A stretch of 14,790 bases of DNA from an uncultured Mycoplasmatota bacterium (GTDB lineage: Bacteria; Bacillota_I; Bacilli_A; RF39; UBA660): positions 1 through 14,790 of the forward strand of contig UQRY01000033.1 in NCBI GenBank assembly GCA_900543675.1, given 5' to 3'. The notes beneath the pieces are model-generated. The model did no database searches. It was not told the DNA's origin and saw only the letters and a list, made by a program, of their open reading frames with translations. Positions 1 to 7,400 of this stretch are shown here, piece after piece (within the stretch, counting starts at the first letter, position 1; each line of letters opens with the position of its first letter). A program made the position numbers and the translations under genes.

Positions 1-60
1 AAATTTTCCCGCAAATGTTTAAAAAATTTTGAGACATTTTCCTAAATTATTGACACCAGC
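1..60. repeat. Possible insertion-sequence end at left edge
   Basis: The stretch contains GAGACATTTTC (31-41) and, on the minus strand, a TTTGCGGGAAAATTT-like motif at the edge. The same two motifs recur in inverted orientation at the right edge of the window (TTGCGAAAATGTCTC, 14771-14785). Short repeated motifs of this kind occur at the termini of some IS families, such as IS21-like elements, but no transposase is present here and the family cannot be named. The remaining bases up to the radical SAM stop (61-260) are AT-rich, and I see no gene and no convincing rho-independent terminator in them. Confidence 0.35.
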
Positions 61-260
61 TTTTGACGAAGAAGTTAAATAAATTTGACCTTAATCCAAT
101 TTAGAGTGTAGTCAAAATTCTTTATCTCTTAGAAAACTTCTAAAAATAATATCCAAGCAATTAACGTTCATTTTACTTTTACTATTGTTTACTAGTCTTT
201 CCTTCAAAAATTAAATAATCATAAACAAAAATGAAAATTATATTCCAAAATTTCAAAGCC

Positions 261-1166
261 TTACTTCCACAAAACTTTTTTACCAAATCCAGATGTTAAT
301 CGATTATCAGAAGTATAGACCAACTGTGTTATATATGGGCAATTACACTCTTTAACCATTCTAGCATAATATTCTACTAATCGATTTTGTTCTGTTAAAT
401 ATATTCCATCTATACATTCACAATAATCTTTACTATAAAAATGATGTCCCGGAAAAAAATTCTTATCTAAATTAGCAAACAAAGTATTAAAATTAATAAA
501 TTCGCTTTCAGAATAGGAATTACATTTCATTAAAGATACAAAACCGGTTTTATATACGCCAATATTCCCTACATAGGTTAACATTTTCTTAATTTCTGGT
601 AATGAATGAATGCCACTTTTCATAATCATTGTATTGATATTAATAATTTTTTTATCTTCTAAATTATCCTGTAAGTCAATTATATCTTCTGTTGTTGCGA
701 TAGAAGAAGAACAAAATATCTCTTCATTTTTTTTATCAGTATAGTGGTGCCTTGAAATATGAATACTTTCCAACTGATTCACTTTATCATAATTTTTAAA
801 TTCTCTACAATGATAACCATTAGTGGAAATAGCCACTTCCATATTATTATCTATCGTATAAATTAAATCTAATACTTGAAACAACTTATCCGGATTAGTC
901 ATAGGTTCACCACCAGTTATACTAATACCGTGAAGGATTTCCTTTTCTTTTAGATACCAAATAACAAAAGCTAACTTCTCTAAATCAATAGTTCCAAAAT
1001 CCCTACTTTTTGCATTACTACAAAATTTACAATGAGCTAAACATTGATCAGTTAATTTTATATACAATCTTAAAGTTGGTTTAGTTTTCTTTATATTAGT
1101 TGGACTATCTGTACAATAATAATCTTTAACAGGTAATTCACTATCAAAGATTTTTATTTTTTCCAT
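261..1166 (-). CDS. Radical SAM enzyme with auxiliary cysteines
   Basis: This is a 301-residue radical S-adenosylmethionine protein. The cluster motif is CX3CX2C at C42, C46 and C49 (CLAHCKFC), followed by the SAM-contacting GGEP motif at 85-88 (ISITGGEP) and a TNGY segment typical of the MoaA/anaerobic-activase-like barrel. The C-terminal part carries C249-x-C251 and C274-x-C276, which could hold an auxiliary Fe-S cluster, although it is shorter than a full SPASM domain. The start is taken as ATG 1166 because GAGGTGG lies 9 nt upstream; an in-frame TTG at 1175 would precede it by three codons but has no suitable ribosome binding site. The gene begins 2 nt after the stop of the 128-residue tail protein and is the last gene of the NAD-salvage operon. 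By analogy with RiPP enzymes it probably modifies that neighbour, which is inference. An activase-like role is the main alternative. Confidence 0.85.
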   Translation of the reverse strand: MEKIKIFDSELPVKDYYCTDSPTNIKKTKPTLRLYIKLTDQCLAHCKFCSNAKSRDFGTIDLEKLAFVIWYLKEKEILHGISITGGEPMTNPDKLFQVLDLIYTIDNNMEVAISTNGYHCREFKNYDKVNQLESIHISRHHYTDKKNEEIFCSSSIATTEDIIDLQDNLEDKKIININTMIMKSGIHSLPEIKKMLTYVGNIGVYKTGFVSLMKCNSYSESEFINFNTLFANLDKNFFPGHHFYSKDYCECIDGIYLTEQNRLVEYYARMVKECNCPYITQLVYTSDNRLTSGFGKKVLWK

Positions 1167-1168
1167 GA

Positions 1169-1555
1169 TTAACAACCACCTCGATAAGTACCACTTTGAC
1201 CACTACAACCTGTAGACCAATAAGATGGCTCATAAGAAGGACTATAAGAATCTCGGTGATAATGATGGTAGTGAACGTTTTCCTTTTCTTTTTTGACTAG
1301 TTTTTTCGGTTTATCTACTACAGTATTTTCTAACAAACTAGTAACATCACAACTTCCAAGCTTTTCTTTTATCGCGATTAACTCATCAGTACAAGTAATT
1401 ATTCGATCTAAAGTACTCAAGGTATCTTCATCTGTCATCTTAGTTAAATCTAAATAACTTCTAAATTGTTGGAGATTTCTTTTCGTTTCTTCTTTTTCTG
1501 TACTTTGACTAATAATCTTTCCTACAAAATCTATTATTTCTTGTCTTTTAAACAT
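1169..1555 (-). CDS. Small protein with His/Tyr/Cys tail, putative precursor
   Basis: I do not recognise a family for this 128-residue protein. Residues 1-75 are predicted helical and charged, with Cys at 55 and 69. A Lys/Glu-rich linker follows at about 82-92 (KPKKLVKKEKE). The last 34 residues are very different: HYHHYH (95-100), three tandem tetrapeptides SYSP, SYEP, SYWS (103-114), then GCSGQSGTYRGGC with C117 and a C-terminal C128. This helical leader plus biased, Cys-ended tail resembles RiPP precursors matured by radical SAM enzymes, and a radical SAM gene follows 2 nt downstream. The start has an AAGGGG ribosome binding site inside the 3' end of nadR, 2 nt after its stop. The codons for the final RGGC also form the ribosome binding site of the next gene, so part of that ending may be constrained by the DNA. 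It could instead be a metal-binding partner or chaperone. Confidence 0.75.
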   Translation of the reverse strand: MFKRQEIIDFVGKIISQSTEKEETKRNLQQFRSYLDLTKMTDEDTLSTLDRIITCTDELIAIKEKLGSCDVTSLLENTVVDKPKKLVKKEKENVHYHHYHRDSYSPSYEPSYWSTGCSGQSGTYRGGC

Positions 1556-1557
1556 AG

Positions 1558-2574
1558 TTATTCCCCTTTCAACAATTCATTGATATATTTTTTTGCCTTT
1601 AAATAACGTTCTTCATAATTACCAGTAATTGTTTTATATTGAATATGATTATCTTTTAGGATTTGTTTTAATATTTTATTATTTTCTTTTCTTACTTCCT
1701 CAGTACCATATGTCCTTGTTCCATCTTGTATCCAAGCTACATCTGGTTCTAAAAATAAATATAAGTCATAGTGATTTAATTTTGAGATGCTTCTTGCGAT
1801 TATTTCAAAATCTTCTTCACTATTCTTTTGAAAACCTAATTGATAATAATACAAAGTAATTAATGAATCAGTATCAATAAATAAGACTTTATTCGCATGT
1901 TCTAAGGCTTCTTTTTCAGCCTGTTTATGTTGAAACAAAATTTCAAAGTAATGATATTTTTGCATGTTATCAATACCACCTGCTTCATCGCAAATATATC
2001 TTCCAGCTTCTTCTACATGAGTTGTATTATAAACTTTAGCAAGATTTCTAACGAGGGTTGTTTTACCACAGCTCTCTGTACCGATGATACAAACTTTCTT
2101 GGTGTAATATTTTCTTACACAGGTAGGTAAATAATTAAAATATCGATATGGATTTTGCCTAATTTGAGTAGAGGAAATATTAATTTCTTCTCGATCAAAA
2201 TAAACAATTTTACTTTCTGGATAAATCTTTTCCCAAATATTTTTTCCCTTATAATCATTTCCAGCAAAGACTACATCTATTTTTCTTCCAATATATTCTT
2301 TTATATCTTGTGCACCTTGATACCAATCTTGCATACTATAAGCATCTTTAGTTATATTTTTTGAATAAATGGGAAACACTTCTACATTTTCCATATGCTC
2401 AGTAATATTTTTTAACCACATAATCCGTGTTTTTTCCTCTATTTCCTTAGGATCATTACTGATACTTATCGCTATATAAAGAAATTTACATTGATTTTTA
2501 GCCATGATAATATTATTTACATGTCCTAAGTGTAATGGATTAAATGTTCCACCATACATTCCTATTTCATACAT
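1558..2574 (-). CDS. nadR: NadR-like NMN adenylyltransferase / nicotinamide riboside kinase
   Basis: This 338-residue bifunctional enzyme phosphorylates nicotinamide riboside to NMN and adenylates NMN to NAD in the cytoplasm. The N-terminal nucleotidyltransferase domain shows GGTFNPLHLGH (8-18, the HxGH signature) and ISSTQIR (133-139). The kinase domain begins near residue 158 and has a Walker A motif GTESCGKT (165-172). Enterobacterial NadR carries an N-terminal helix-turn-helix; this protein starts directly with the nucleotidyltransferase, so it should be enzymatic only and not the operon's repressor. AAAGGAGG lies about 8 nt before ATG 2574, and the gene starts 2 nt after the pnuC stop, which fits the known functional coupling of PnuC transport to NadR phosphorylation. 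Function is confident from motifs and context. Confidence 0.92.
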   Translation of the reverse strand: MYEIGMYGGTFNPLHLGHVNNIIMAKNQCKFLYIAISISNDPKEIEEKTRIMWLKNITEHMENVEVFPIYSKNITKDAYSMQDWYQGAQDIKEYIGRKIDVVFAGNDYKGKNIWEKIYPESKIVYFDREEINISSTQIRQNPYRYFNYLPTCVRKYYTKKVCIIGTESCGKTTLVRNLAKVYNTTHVEEAGRYICDEAGGIDNMQKYHYFEILFQHKQAEKEALEHANKVLFIDTDSLITLYYYQLGFQKNSEEDFEIIARSISKLNHYDLYLFLEPDVAWIQDGTRTYGTEEVRKENNKILKQILKDNHIQYKTITGNYEERYLKAKKYINELLKGE

Positions 2575-2576
2575 TT

Positions 2577-3251
2577 TTATTCCTCCTTTGCCATTTTTGT
2601 CCAGTTATAATATCCATAAAAAGCATTGATTAGATATACGCTCCACATGGTTACCATGATATAATCTTTAACGTTATACCACATAATTACCGTAATCACA
2701 TCAATTACAATCCATAATAACCATTGTTCTCTATATCTTAGAACCATTAATAGATTAGCCGTAATGGAAATCACCGTTGATGCGCTATCTAATAGTGGAT
2801 GAGTTCCTCCTAAATGATTTAATAAAAATTGATATATAATAATCCCTAATCCGGTAATCATTAGTAAAATAACGGATTGTTTTATGTTTAACTTTTTCCC
2901 GTTTACTTTTTCGTCTTCTAAATTGGTATTTTTACTCCATAAATAATATCCAATGAATTGTAATGGTAGATAATAGATAGCATTTAACATTACTTCTCCA
3001 TAGTATTTATGAATCCAAGCTACAACAATATAGCCTAGAATATTAAATAATCCCCAGATATATTGACTTCGTTTTCCTTTTGCACATAACACTACACAAA
3101 ATATTCCTGATATTGCCGCAACAGCATCTATGAATAAATAAGTTAAGCTATCTTCTTTATTTATACTAGCAAAATAAATAGTAAAGAAGGTAACGGCTAG
3201 AATCATACACCATTCGAAGAGAGAAAACTTTTTAATTACTTTTAATAACAT
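2577..3251 (-). CDS. pnuC: PnuC nicotinamide riboside transporter
   Basis: This 224-residue integral membrane protein has about seven hydrophobic segments. The middle region is typical of PnuC: a conserved G-x-x-N-x-L-G stretch, then YYGEVMLNAIYYLPLQFIGY ending in YLW, and a C-terminal NAFYGYYNW. PnuC proteins move nicotinamide riboside by facilitated diffusion, with intracellular phosphorylation by NadR trapping the substrate; that kinase is the next gene. An upstream in-frame ATG at 3278 would add nine residues but has no ribosome binding site, whereas ATG 3251 has AAGGAA (3261-3266) nine bases upstream, so 3251 is chosen. With that start the gene overlaps the end of the NadD-like gene by 20 nt, which suggests translational coupling. 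A thiamine or riboflavin PnuC paralogue is unlikely given the neighbours. Confidence 0.93.
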   Translation of the reverse strand: MLLKVIKKFSLFEWCMILAVTFFTIYFASINKEDSLTYLFIDAVAAISGIFCVVLCAKGKRSQYIWGLFNILGYIVVAWIHKYYGEVMLNAIYYLPLQFIGYYLWSKNTNLEDEKVNGKKLNIKQSVILLMITGLGIIIYQFLLNHLGGTHPLLDSASTVISITANLLMVLRYREQWLLWIVIDVITVIMWYNVKDYIMVTMWSVYLINAFYGYYNWTKMAKEE

Positions 3252-3858
3252 GATAGACACTTCCTTTCTTTTCTTCATATAAATGATTTTTTCTTATATA
3301 CTTATAGACTTTTCTGGTTAAATAAAACCTTGCTTTTAGATAGTTATTCTGTTTTAGATAATTTCTTATCCTAGTTGATGATATGGCATGTTCTTTCAAG
3401 GGTGCAATAAAAATATTTTGCTTATATTTTTTATATTTTTCTAATAATTGACTTATCTCATCAGTCTCTCTTTTGATCACTAATATTTTATAGTTTTTTA
3501 AAATACTTTCTCCATTTTTCCATTTGTCAATATAACTCAAGTTATCGGCTCCACAAATAAAATAGATGTCATCATTGTTATAAATTTTTTTAAAATGTTT
3601 TAATGTTTCATAAGTATAGACTGGATTTGGTTGTAACTCATATTCACTGATTGACATATTTCTTTCTTTTCCTATCATTAAAGATAACATTTCTACCCTT
3701 TTTTCATTTGATACTAGATTTGTTTTATATTCATATTTCAACCCAGTTGGAACAAAGATAATCTTATCTACATATCCTTTTTTGATTAAAATTTTAGCTA
3801 TTTTTTTATGCATTTTATGAGGCGGATTAAAGCTTCCTCCAAATATTCCTATTTTCAT
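3232..3858 (-). CDS. nadD: NadD-like nicotinate/nicotinamide nucleotide adenylyltransferase
   Basis: This 208-residue nucleotidyltransferase belongs to the family that transfers AMP from ATP to nicotinate or nicotinamide mononucleotide. It shows GGSFNPPHKMH (7-17), GADNL (103-107) and ISSTRIR (159-165), all family signatures. Two points are odd. The HxGH signature reads HKMH, with Met16 in place of Gly. The PPHK substrate segment of classical NadD is replaced by VPTGLKYEYKTNL (36-48). It may therefore belong to a side branch of the family with altered mononucleotide preference, and the housekeeping nadD may lie elsewhere. ATG 3858 is the only sensible start because an in-frame TGA lies just upstream; an AGGAG sits 11 nt before it, slightly far. 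It is the first gene of the five-gene operon. Confidence 0.8.
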   Translation of the reverse strand: MKIGIFGGSFNPPHKMHKKIAKILIKKGYVDKIIFVPTGLKYEYKTNLVSNEKRVEMLSLMIGKERNMSISEYELQPNPVYTYETLKHFKKIYNNDDIYFICGADNLSYIDKWKNGESILKNYKILVIKRETDEISQLLEKYKKYKQNIFIAPLKEHAISSTRIRNYLKQNNYLKARFYLTRKVYKYIRKNHLYEEKKGSVYHVIKSN

Positions 3859-3930
3859 ATTTCATCACACTCCTATTTATTTTCCACTTCTTTATTCACT
3901 ATTCATTAATCTTCTCTTACTACTATTGCT

Positions 3931-4039
3931 TTATCTTAGATAGATCAATCTTTGAATGCTTACTACTTTTATATCGTCTTGTTCTTTTAAAGATTTAGCT
4001 ACGCCTACCCAGTTTTTAAACTATATAATATGTTTTCAC
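3931..4039 (-). pseudogene. Possible leader peptide or frameshifted small ORF
   Basis: Within the long untranslated leader of the NAD operon, GGAGG lies 5 nt before GTG 4039 (with an alternative in-frame ATG at 4051), giving a seven-codon reading MKTYYIV that stops at 4016-4018. Shifting by one base at that point opens a further 29 codons (FKNWVGVAKSLKEQDDI... ending IQRLIYLR) that stop at 3931-3933. The composition of the second part looks protein-like. It could be a leader peptide, or a small gene broken by a one-base change, or chance. It lies just downstream of the second palindromic operator, so it is transcribed only from the operon promoter. Confidence 0.25.
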
Positions 4040-4055
4040 ATTACCCTCCATCTTT

Positions 4056-4078
4056 CTTATTAACATTTTATTAATAAC
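4056..4078 (-). promoter_or_regulatory. Operator-like palindrome 2 in operon leader
   Basis: This 23-nt element is nearly identical to the palindrome over the promoter. The minus strand reads GTTATTAA, seven bases, then TTAATAAG, with arms of seven perfectly paired bases and one outer mismatch. It differs from copy 1 at two of 23 positions. Its centre is 51 bp from that of copy 1, close to five helical turns, which would suit two dimers binding the same DNA face. The cognate regulator is not in the window. Confidence 0.6.
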
Positions 4079-4094
4079 TGGTTTTAAAAAATAT

Positions 4095-4108
4095 ACAAGT
4101 TCACTTGT
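4095..4108. promoter_or_regulatory. Short palindrome at predicted transcription start
   Basis: ACAAGT-TC-ACTTGT is a 14-nt perfect palindrome with six-base arms. It lies from roughly +1 to +14 of the predicted NAD-operon transcript and overlaps operator copy 1 by two bases. The two-base centre is too short for a stable RNA hairpin, so if functional it is more likely a DNA-binding site. It may also be chance. Confidence 0.3.
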
Positions 4109-4129
4109 TATTAACATTATATTAATAAC
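4107..4129 (-). promoter_or_regulatory. Operator-like palindrome 1 overlapping the -10
   Basis: This is a 23-nt inverted repeat with perfect eight-base arms, GTTATTAA-N7-TTAATAAC. The -10 hexamer of the operon promoter lies entirely inside it, so a dimeric repressor bound here would block RNA polymerase. The sequence does not match what I remember of NiaR sites (TGTCTAGACA-like). NrtR sites are palindromes of about 21 bp, so an NrtR-type or other repressor is possible but unproven. Confidence 0.7.
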
Positions 4130-4144
4130 ATATAAATTTGTCAA
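4116..4144 (-). promoter_or_regulatory. Sigma-A promoter of the NAD-salvage operon
   Basis: The minus strand reads TTGACA (4144-4139), 17 bases, then TATAAT (4121-4116), a perfect match to the vegetative consensus. The predicted transcription start is near 4109, giving a leader of about 250 nt before the NadD-like gene. An unmodulated promoter of this strength would be very active, so the palindromes on and after it imply tight repression. I found no recognisable riboswitch fold in the leader. Confidence 0.8.
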
Positions 4145-4224
4145 TAATTTTTTAAAAATTATTTTCTATTTCTTATTTTCCACTGTCACTTATTCTAAAG
4201 TGATTGCTTAGTAGACACGATATA

Positions 4225-4256
4225 AGTATTTTTATTCATCCACCAATAAAAATATT
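4225..4256. repeat. AT-only hairpin upstream of operon promoter
   Basis: TATTTTTATT (4227-4236) and AATAAAAATA (4245-4254) form a perfect ten-base inverted repeat around the eight-base loop CATCCACC. It lies between the terminator of the 1006-residue gene and the NAD-operon promoter. It has no GC pairs, so a role as a terminator is weak; it may be a backup terminator or no more than AT-rich structure. Apart from this hairpin, the terminator and the 21-nt repeat, the 4145-4452 gap holds nothing I recognise. Confidence 0.35.
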
Positions 4257-4259
4257 TTT

Positions 4260-4306
4260 CATAATAAAAAGACTAAGATATACGACATAATAGTCATCTT
4301 AGTCTT
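4260..4306 (-). terminator. Terminator after the two-HEPN gene
   Basis: Arms AAGACTAAGAT (4269-4279) and ATCTTAGTCTT (4296-4306) pair over 11 bases around a 16-nt loop, followed on the minus strand by TTTATTATG. This closes transcription from the 1006-residue gene before the NAD-operon promoter. The stem and parts of the loop resemble the ppdK terminator at 7932-7974. Confidence 0.7.
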
Positions 4307-4378
4307 CTTAGTATCTATAAATTATCTTAATTGATCTTTCTGATTGTTTATATTTTACCCTTAACCACTGCTTGTAGG

Positions 4379-4399
4379 ACAATCAAGTTAGAGGGGCAA
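4379..4399. repeat. 21-nt direct repeat, copy 2
   Basis: The copy ends in GTTAGAGGGGCAA on the plus strand and is identical over 21 bases to 7572-7592, in the same orientation. It lies 53 nt downstream of the stop of the 1006-residue gene. Together the copies bracket that gene and its promoter. The sequence is not palindromic and is more GC-rich than its surroundings. Confidence 0.85.
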
Positions 4400-4452
4400 C
4401 TTTATTAAATATATAATTAAACTTTAATTTTCATTAAGTTAATATATTTCTT

Positions 4453-7400
4453 CTATCTTTTTTTAAATCTATTTTCTTCATCAATAATGAAATCTTCATC
4501 CTTCTTTTGAAGTAAACCTTTTTCTACTTGACGAGTTATTTCAACAAAATCTCTTATGTCTAAAATAATATCAAAATTTGTTTCATTACTCTCATCATAT
4601 TTATCATAAATATAAATTTTATCTTCAACTATATTTCCTTGATTATCTAATACTGGTTTAAACCTAAAATGAGCGCATGCATTTCTAAATTTATCTAATA
4701 TATATTTTTTTATTTCAGTATTATCACGTGGTTGTTCGTTTTCATTACTTATAAATCTTGTTAAATACGTTTCTTGATTCCATTCATTAATATTATTCTT
4801 ATACATTAAACTTGTATTAAAACCTGCATGAATAATTGTAATTGGATCAATATCAATCAATAAATCATCATGTTTTTCCTTTTGATATTGGCTAAATACA
4901 GAATTTCCATAGATTAATACTGATATTAATTTAGAATTTCCTATTCCAAAAATGCTTTTACATAAATTATAATTATAGTTTTTGCACATATTTTCCAATA
5001 TTTCAAAATTACATGTATAAAATTCTTCTGGAAATTCATCTAATTTTTTATATTCATAACTAACTAGTTTTAATAAATATTCAATATTTTGATTTTTAAC
5101 ATTAGGAACGCTGAAAACCTTTTTTGGTAATTCTTTATCAATTGTATACCCATTATTGATTAAGCACTCTATCAATTTCTCTGCTTGTTCCAAATAACTT
5201 TCTCCATTATCAGGTAGATTTTCATATTTTTTAAGCGAAGTCGTAGAATAGTATACTGTATTTATATGGTCCATTTCATTAAATCTAAAGAAAGCATAAG
5301 AAGGTAACTTTTCCAAAATTTTCATATCATATTTTTTTGTTTCTAACCATTTAATAAAAGATATAGAATCGTCTGCTCCTTCTATAAAATTCGATGATAC
5401 TGTGTCAATATCAATATTATATTCTATAAGTTTATTGACTATTTGAATTGTTTTATCAATATCATTGATCGATAGTTCAGATAGCCTTTTGACAATATTC
5501 ATTTTATCTTTTGGAATTACTTTTAATAAATTAATTGTATTTATTGGATTTTTCCATAAGTCATCATTTAACATTTCAAACGATAAATTATTTTCTTTTA
5601 AAAACTTAATTAATTCTATCGTTCCTTCTATATTTCTATAACCAGAGACAGGAATCTTTTTTATTTCCTCAAAAGAAATATTTTGTCCAATAAAATACAT
5701 TGTTTTCTTTGCATTTGCTATTGCATCTATAGATATTGAATCTATCTCTTGAATGTTCACCCCATTATTGACTAAATAAGTTATGTTTTCAAATATTGAT
5801 ACATTTTCATAAAAAACACCATTTTTTTTCAATTCTTCCATCACTCGTAAGAATTCTAACAATATATAAACCTTATTATTTTCCGAGTTCATTGGATATA
5901 AATTATTCTTAATCAATACAGTTTTTAACTTTTCGAAATTATTACCATAAATACCTATTTCTTCATATTTAATTCCATTCTTAACTAATTCATCTACTAT
6001 CCATTTATTTGTATCAAAATTTTTACCATCAGAAGATACTATAAACCAATATATAGGTCTAATTAATGGAGCATATATCTCTGAACCATTAAAAATTATT
6101 TTCTTAAATCTTTCACTATCTTTAAATAATTCTGTTTTTAATATATTTTCATCATACAATACTTCAATTGGTATATTATTTTCTTTTAATCTATTTACAA
6201 ATTTAACAATTTCTTCAGCATAGTGAAAATCAATTATATTAGCATCTCTTTTGTTAGAAAATCTTTTTATTAATTTTGAAAATTCTATACCATTTTCTTT
6301 TAACAAATTAACTTTTTCAAGCAATGATATTGCATATAAAGGATTTACAAAAGATGCAAAATCAAAACTATTAATAATATCTAAATCAATACCATTTTTT
6401 AAATACAAATCTAAAATGTCAACATTTCTAAAAGCTAACGGATTGATTTTGCTTATTTTATCTAATAAATTTTCTTGTTCTAAATAGTTTACCATTTTAA
6501 CAATGTCTTGCACGCTTATAAATGGATCAGTAATTATATATGGAATTTTTTCGATTACTTCAATGCTTACTCCTTTATTTAGTAATTCTTTTGTTTTTTG
6601 ATTATTTTCTAAAACACCTCTAGACAATCTATATATATCTTTTACATTATAATTGTATTTTTCAAGAAGTAGCGATAAAAATTCTGGTTCAATATTATAG
6701 AAGATGCTTTGAAGTGAATTTATATCGCAATCTAGTTCACTTAATAATGGTAAGGTTATTGAATTTGTCCGTTCTACTATAATTCTATCTTCATTATTAG
6801 CTATTATTCTTCCTTTATTAAATCCATCTAAATACTCTATTGGTATTGATATTTTAAAATTATCATTATCCAATTCAATTACTTTATCAATATCTAAATT
6901 ATCATGTTCCAGACTATTTCTTATTTTGTGAATTATATTTACAGCTTGTTTTAAAATATCAATTTCTCGGAGTTGTTCAATCTTATTTTTTGTATTGATA
7001 AGATTTACCCAATCAGTATTATAAAATGTTGATAAAACTCCACTCATACTCTCTGTTTGATTTTTTTTAGATTGTAATACATTATTTAGATTTTGATATT
7101 CTGTATTTATACTAGCATGTTCTTCTTTTGATTTGGCAGTTTTATGCTTATTCTTTATTATTGATAATCGACTTTCTATATCGGCTATTTCTAATAGTAG
7201 ATTATTATAGGTTTTATACAAAAAATCATTTTCTTTTATATATTCACTTATAAAGATAATATTCCAAATATCATTTGTATTATTTAAATCAAAAACTAAT
7301 TTTCCATTTTCTTTTTTTATTATTGTTTCTTTCTTTTGAATGAAATTAGATATTATTGCATTATAATACTCTCTATTATTTAATAGTAATATATTGCTTC

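Noticed and set aside
1169..1210. GTYRGGC tail as a glycyl-radical motif and the radical SAM enzyme as its activase
   Set aside because: It does not match the RVxGY-type glycyl radical signature, and a 128-residue protein lacks the barrel of such enzymes. An activase role cannot be fully excluded.
1629..2364. Plus-strand ORFs of 67-76 codons across nadR
   Set aside because: They lie antisense to a well-supported gene, are rich in Phe/Ile/Leu from AT-rich reverse reading and lack ribosome binding sites.
3859..4109. An NAD-responsive riboswitch in the operon leader
   Set aside because: I could not find stable paired elements or conserved motif bases that I would recognise; the control signal I can see is the DNA palindromes.
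4202..4244. A 14-codon minus-strand ORF starting in the AT hairpin loop (MNKNTYIVSTKQSL)
   Set aside because: The ribosome-binding-like GGTGG abuts the ATG with no spacing, the ORF lies upstream of the only good promoter, and nothing supports expression.
4379..4399. The 21-nt repeat as a dif site for the nearby Xer recombinase
   Set aside because: dif sites are about 28 bp with partly palindromic 11-bp arms; this sequence is not palindromic.
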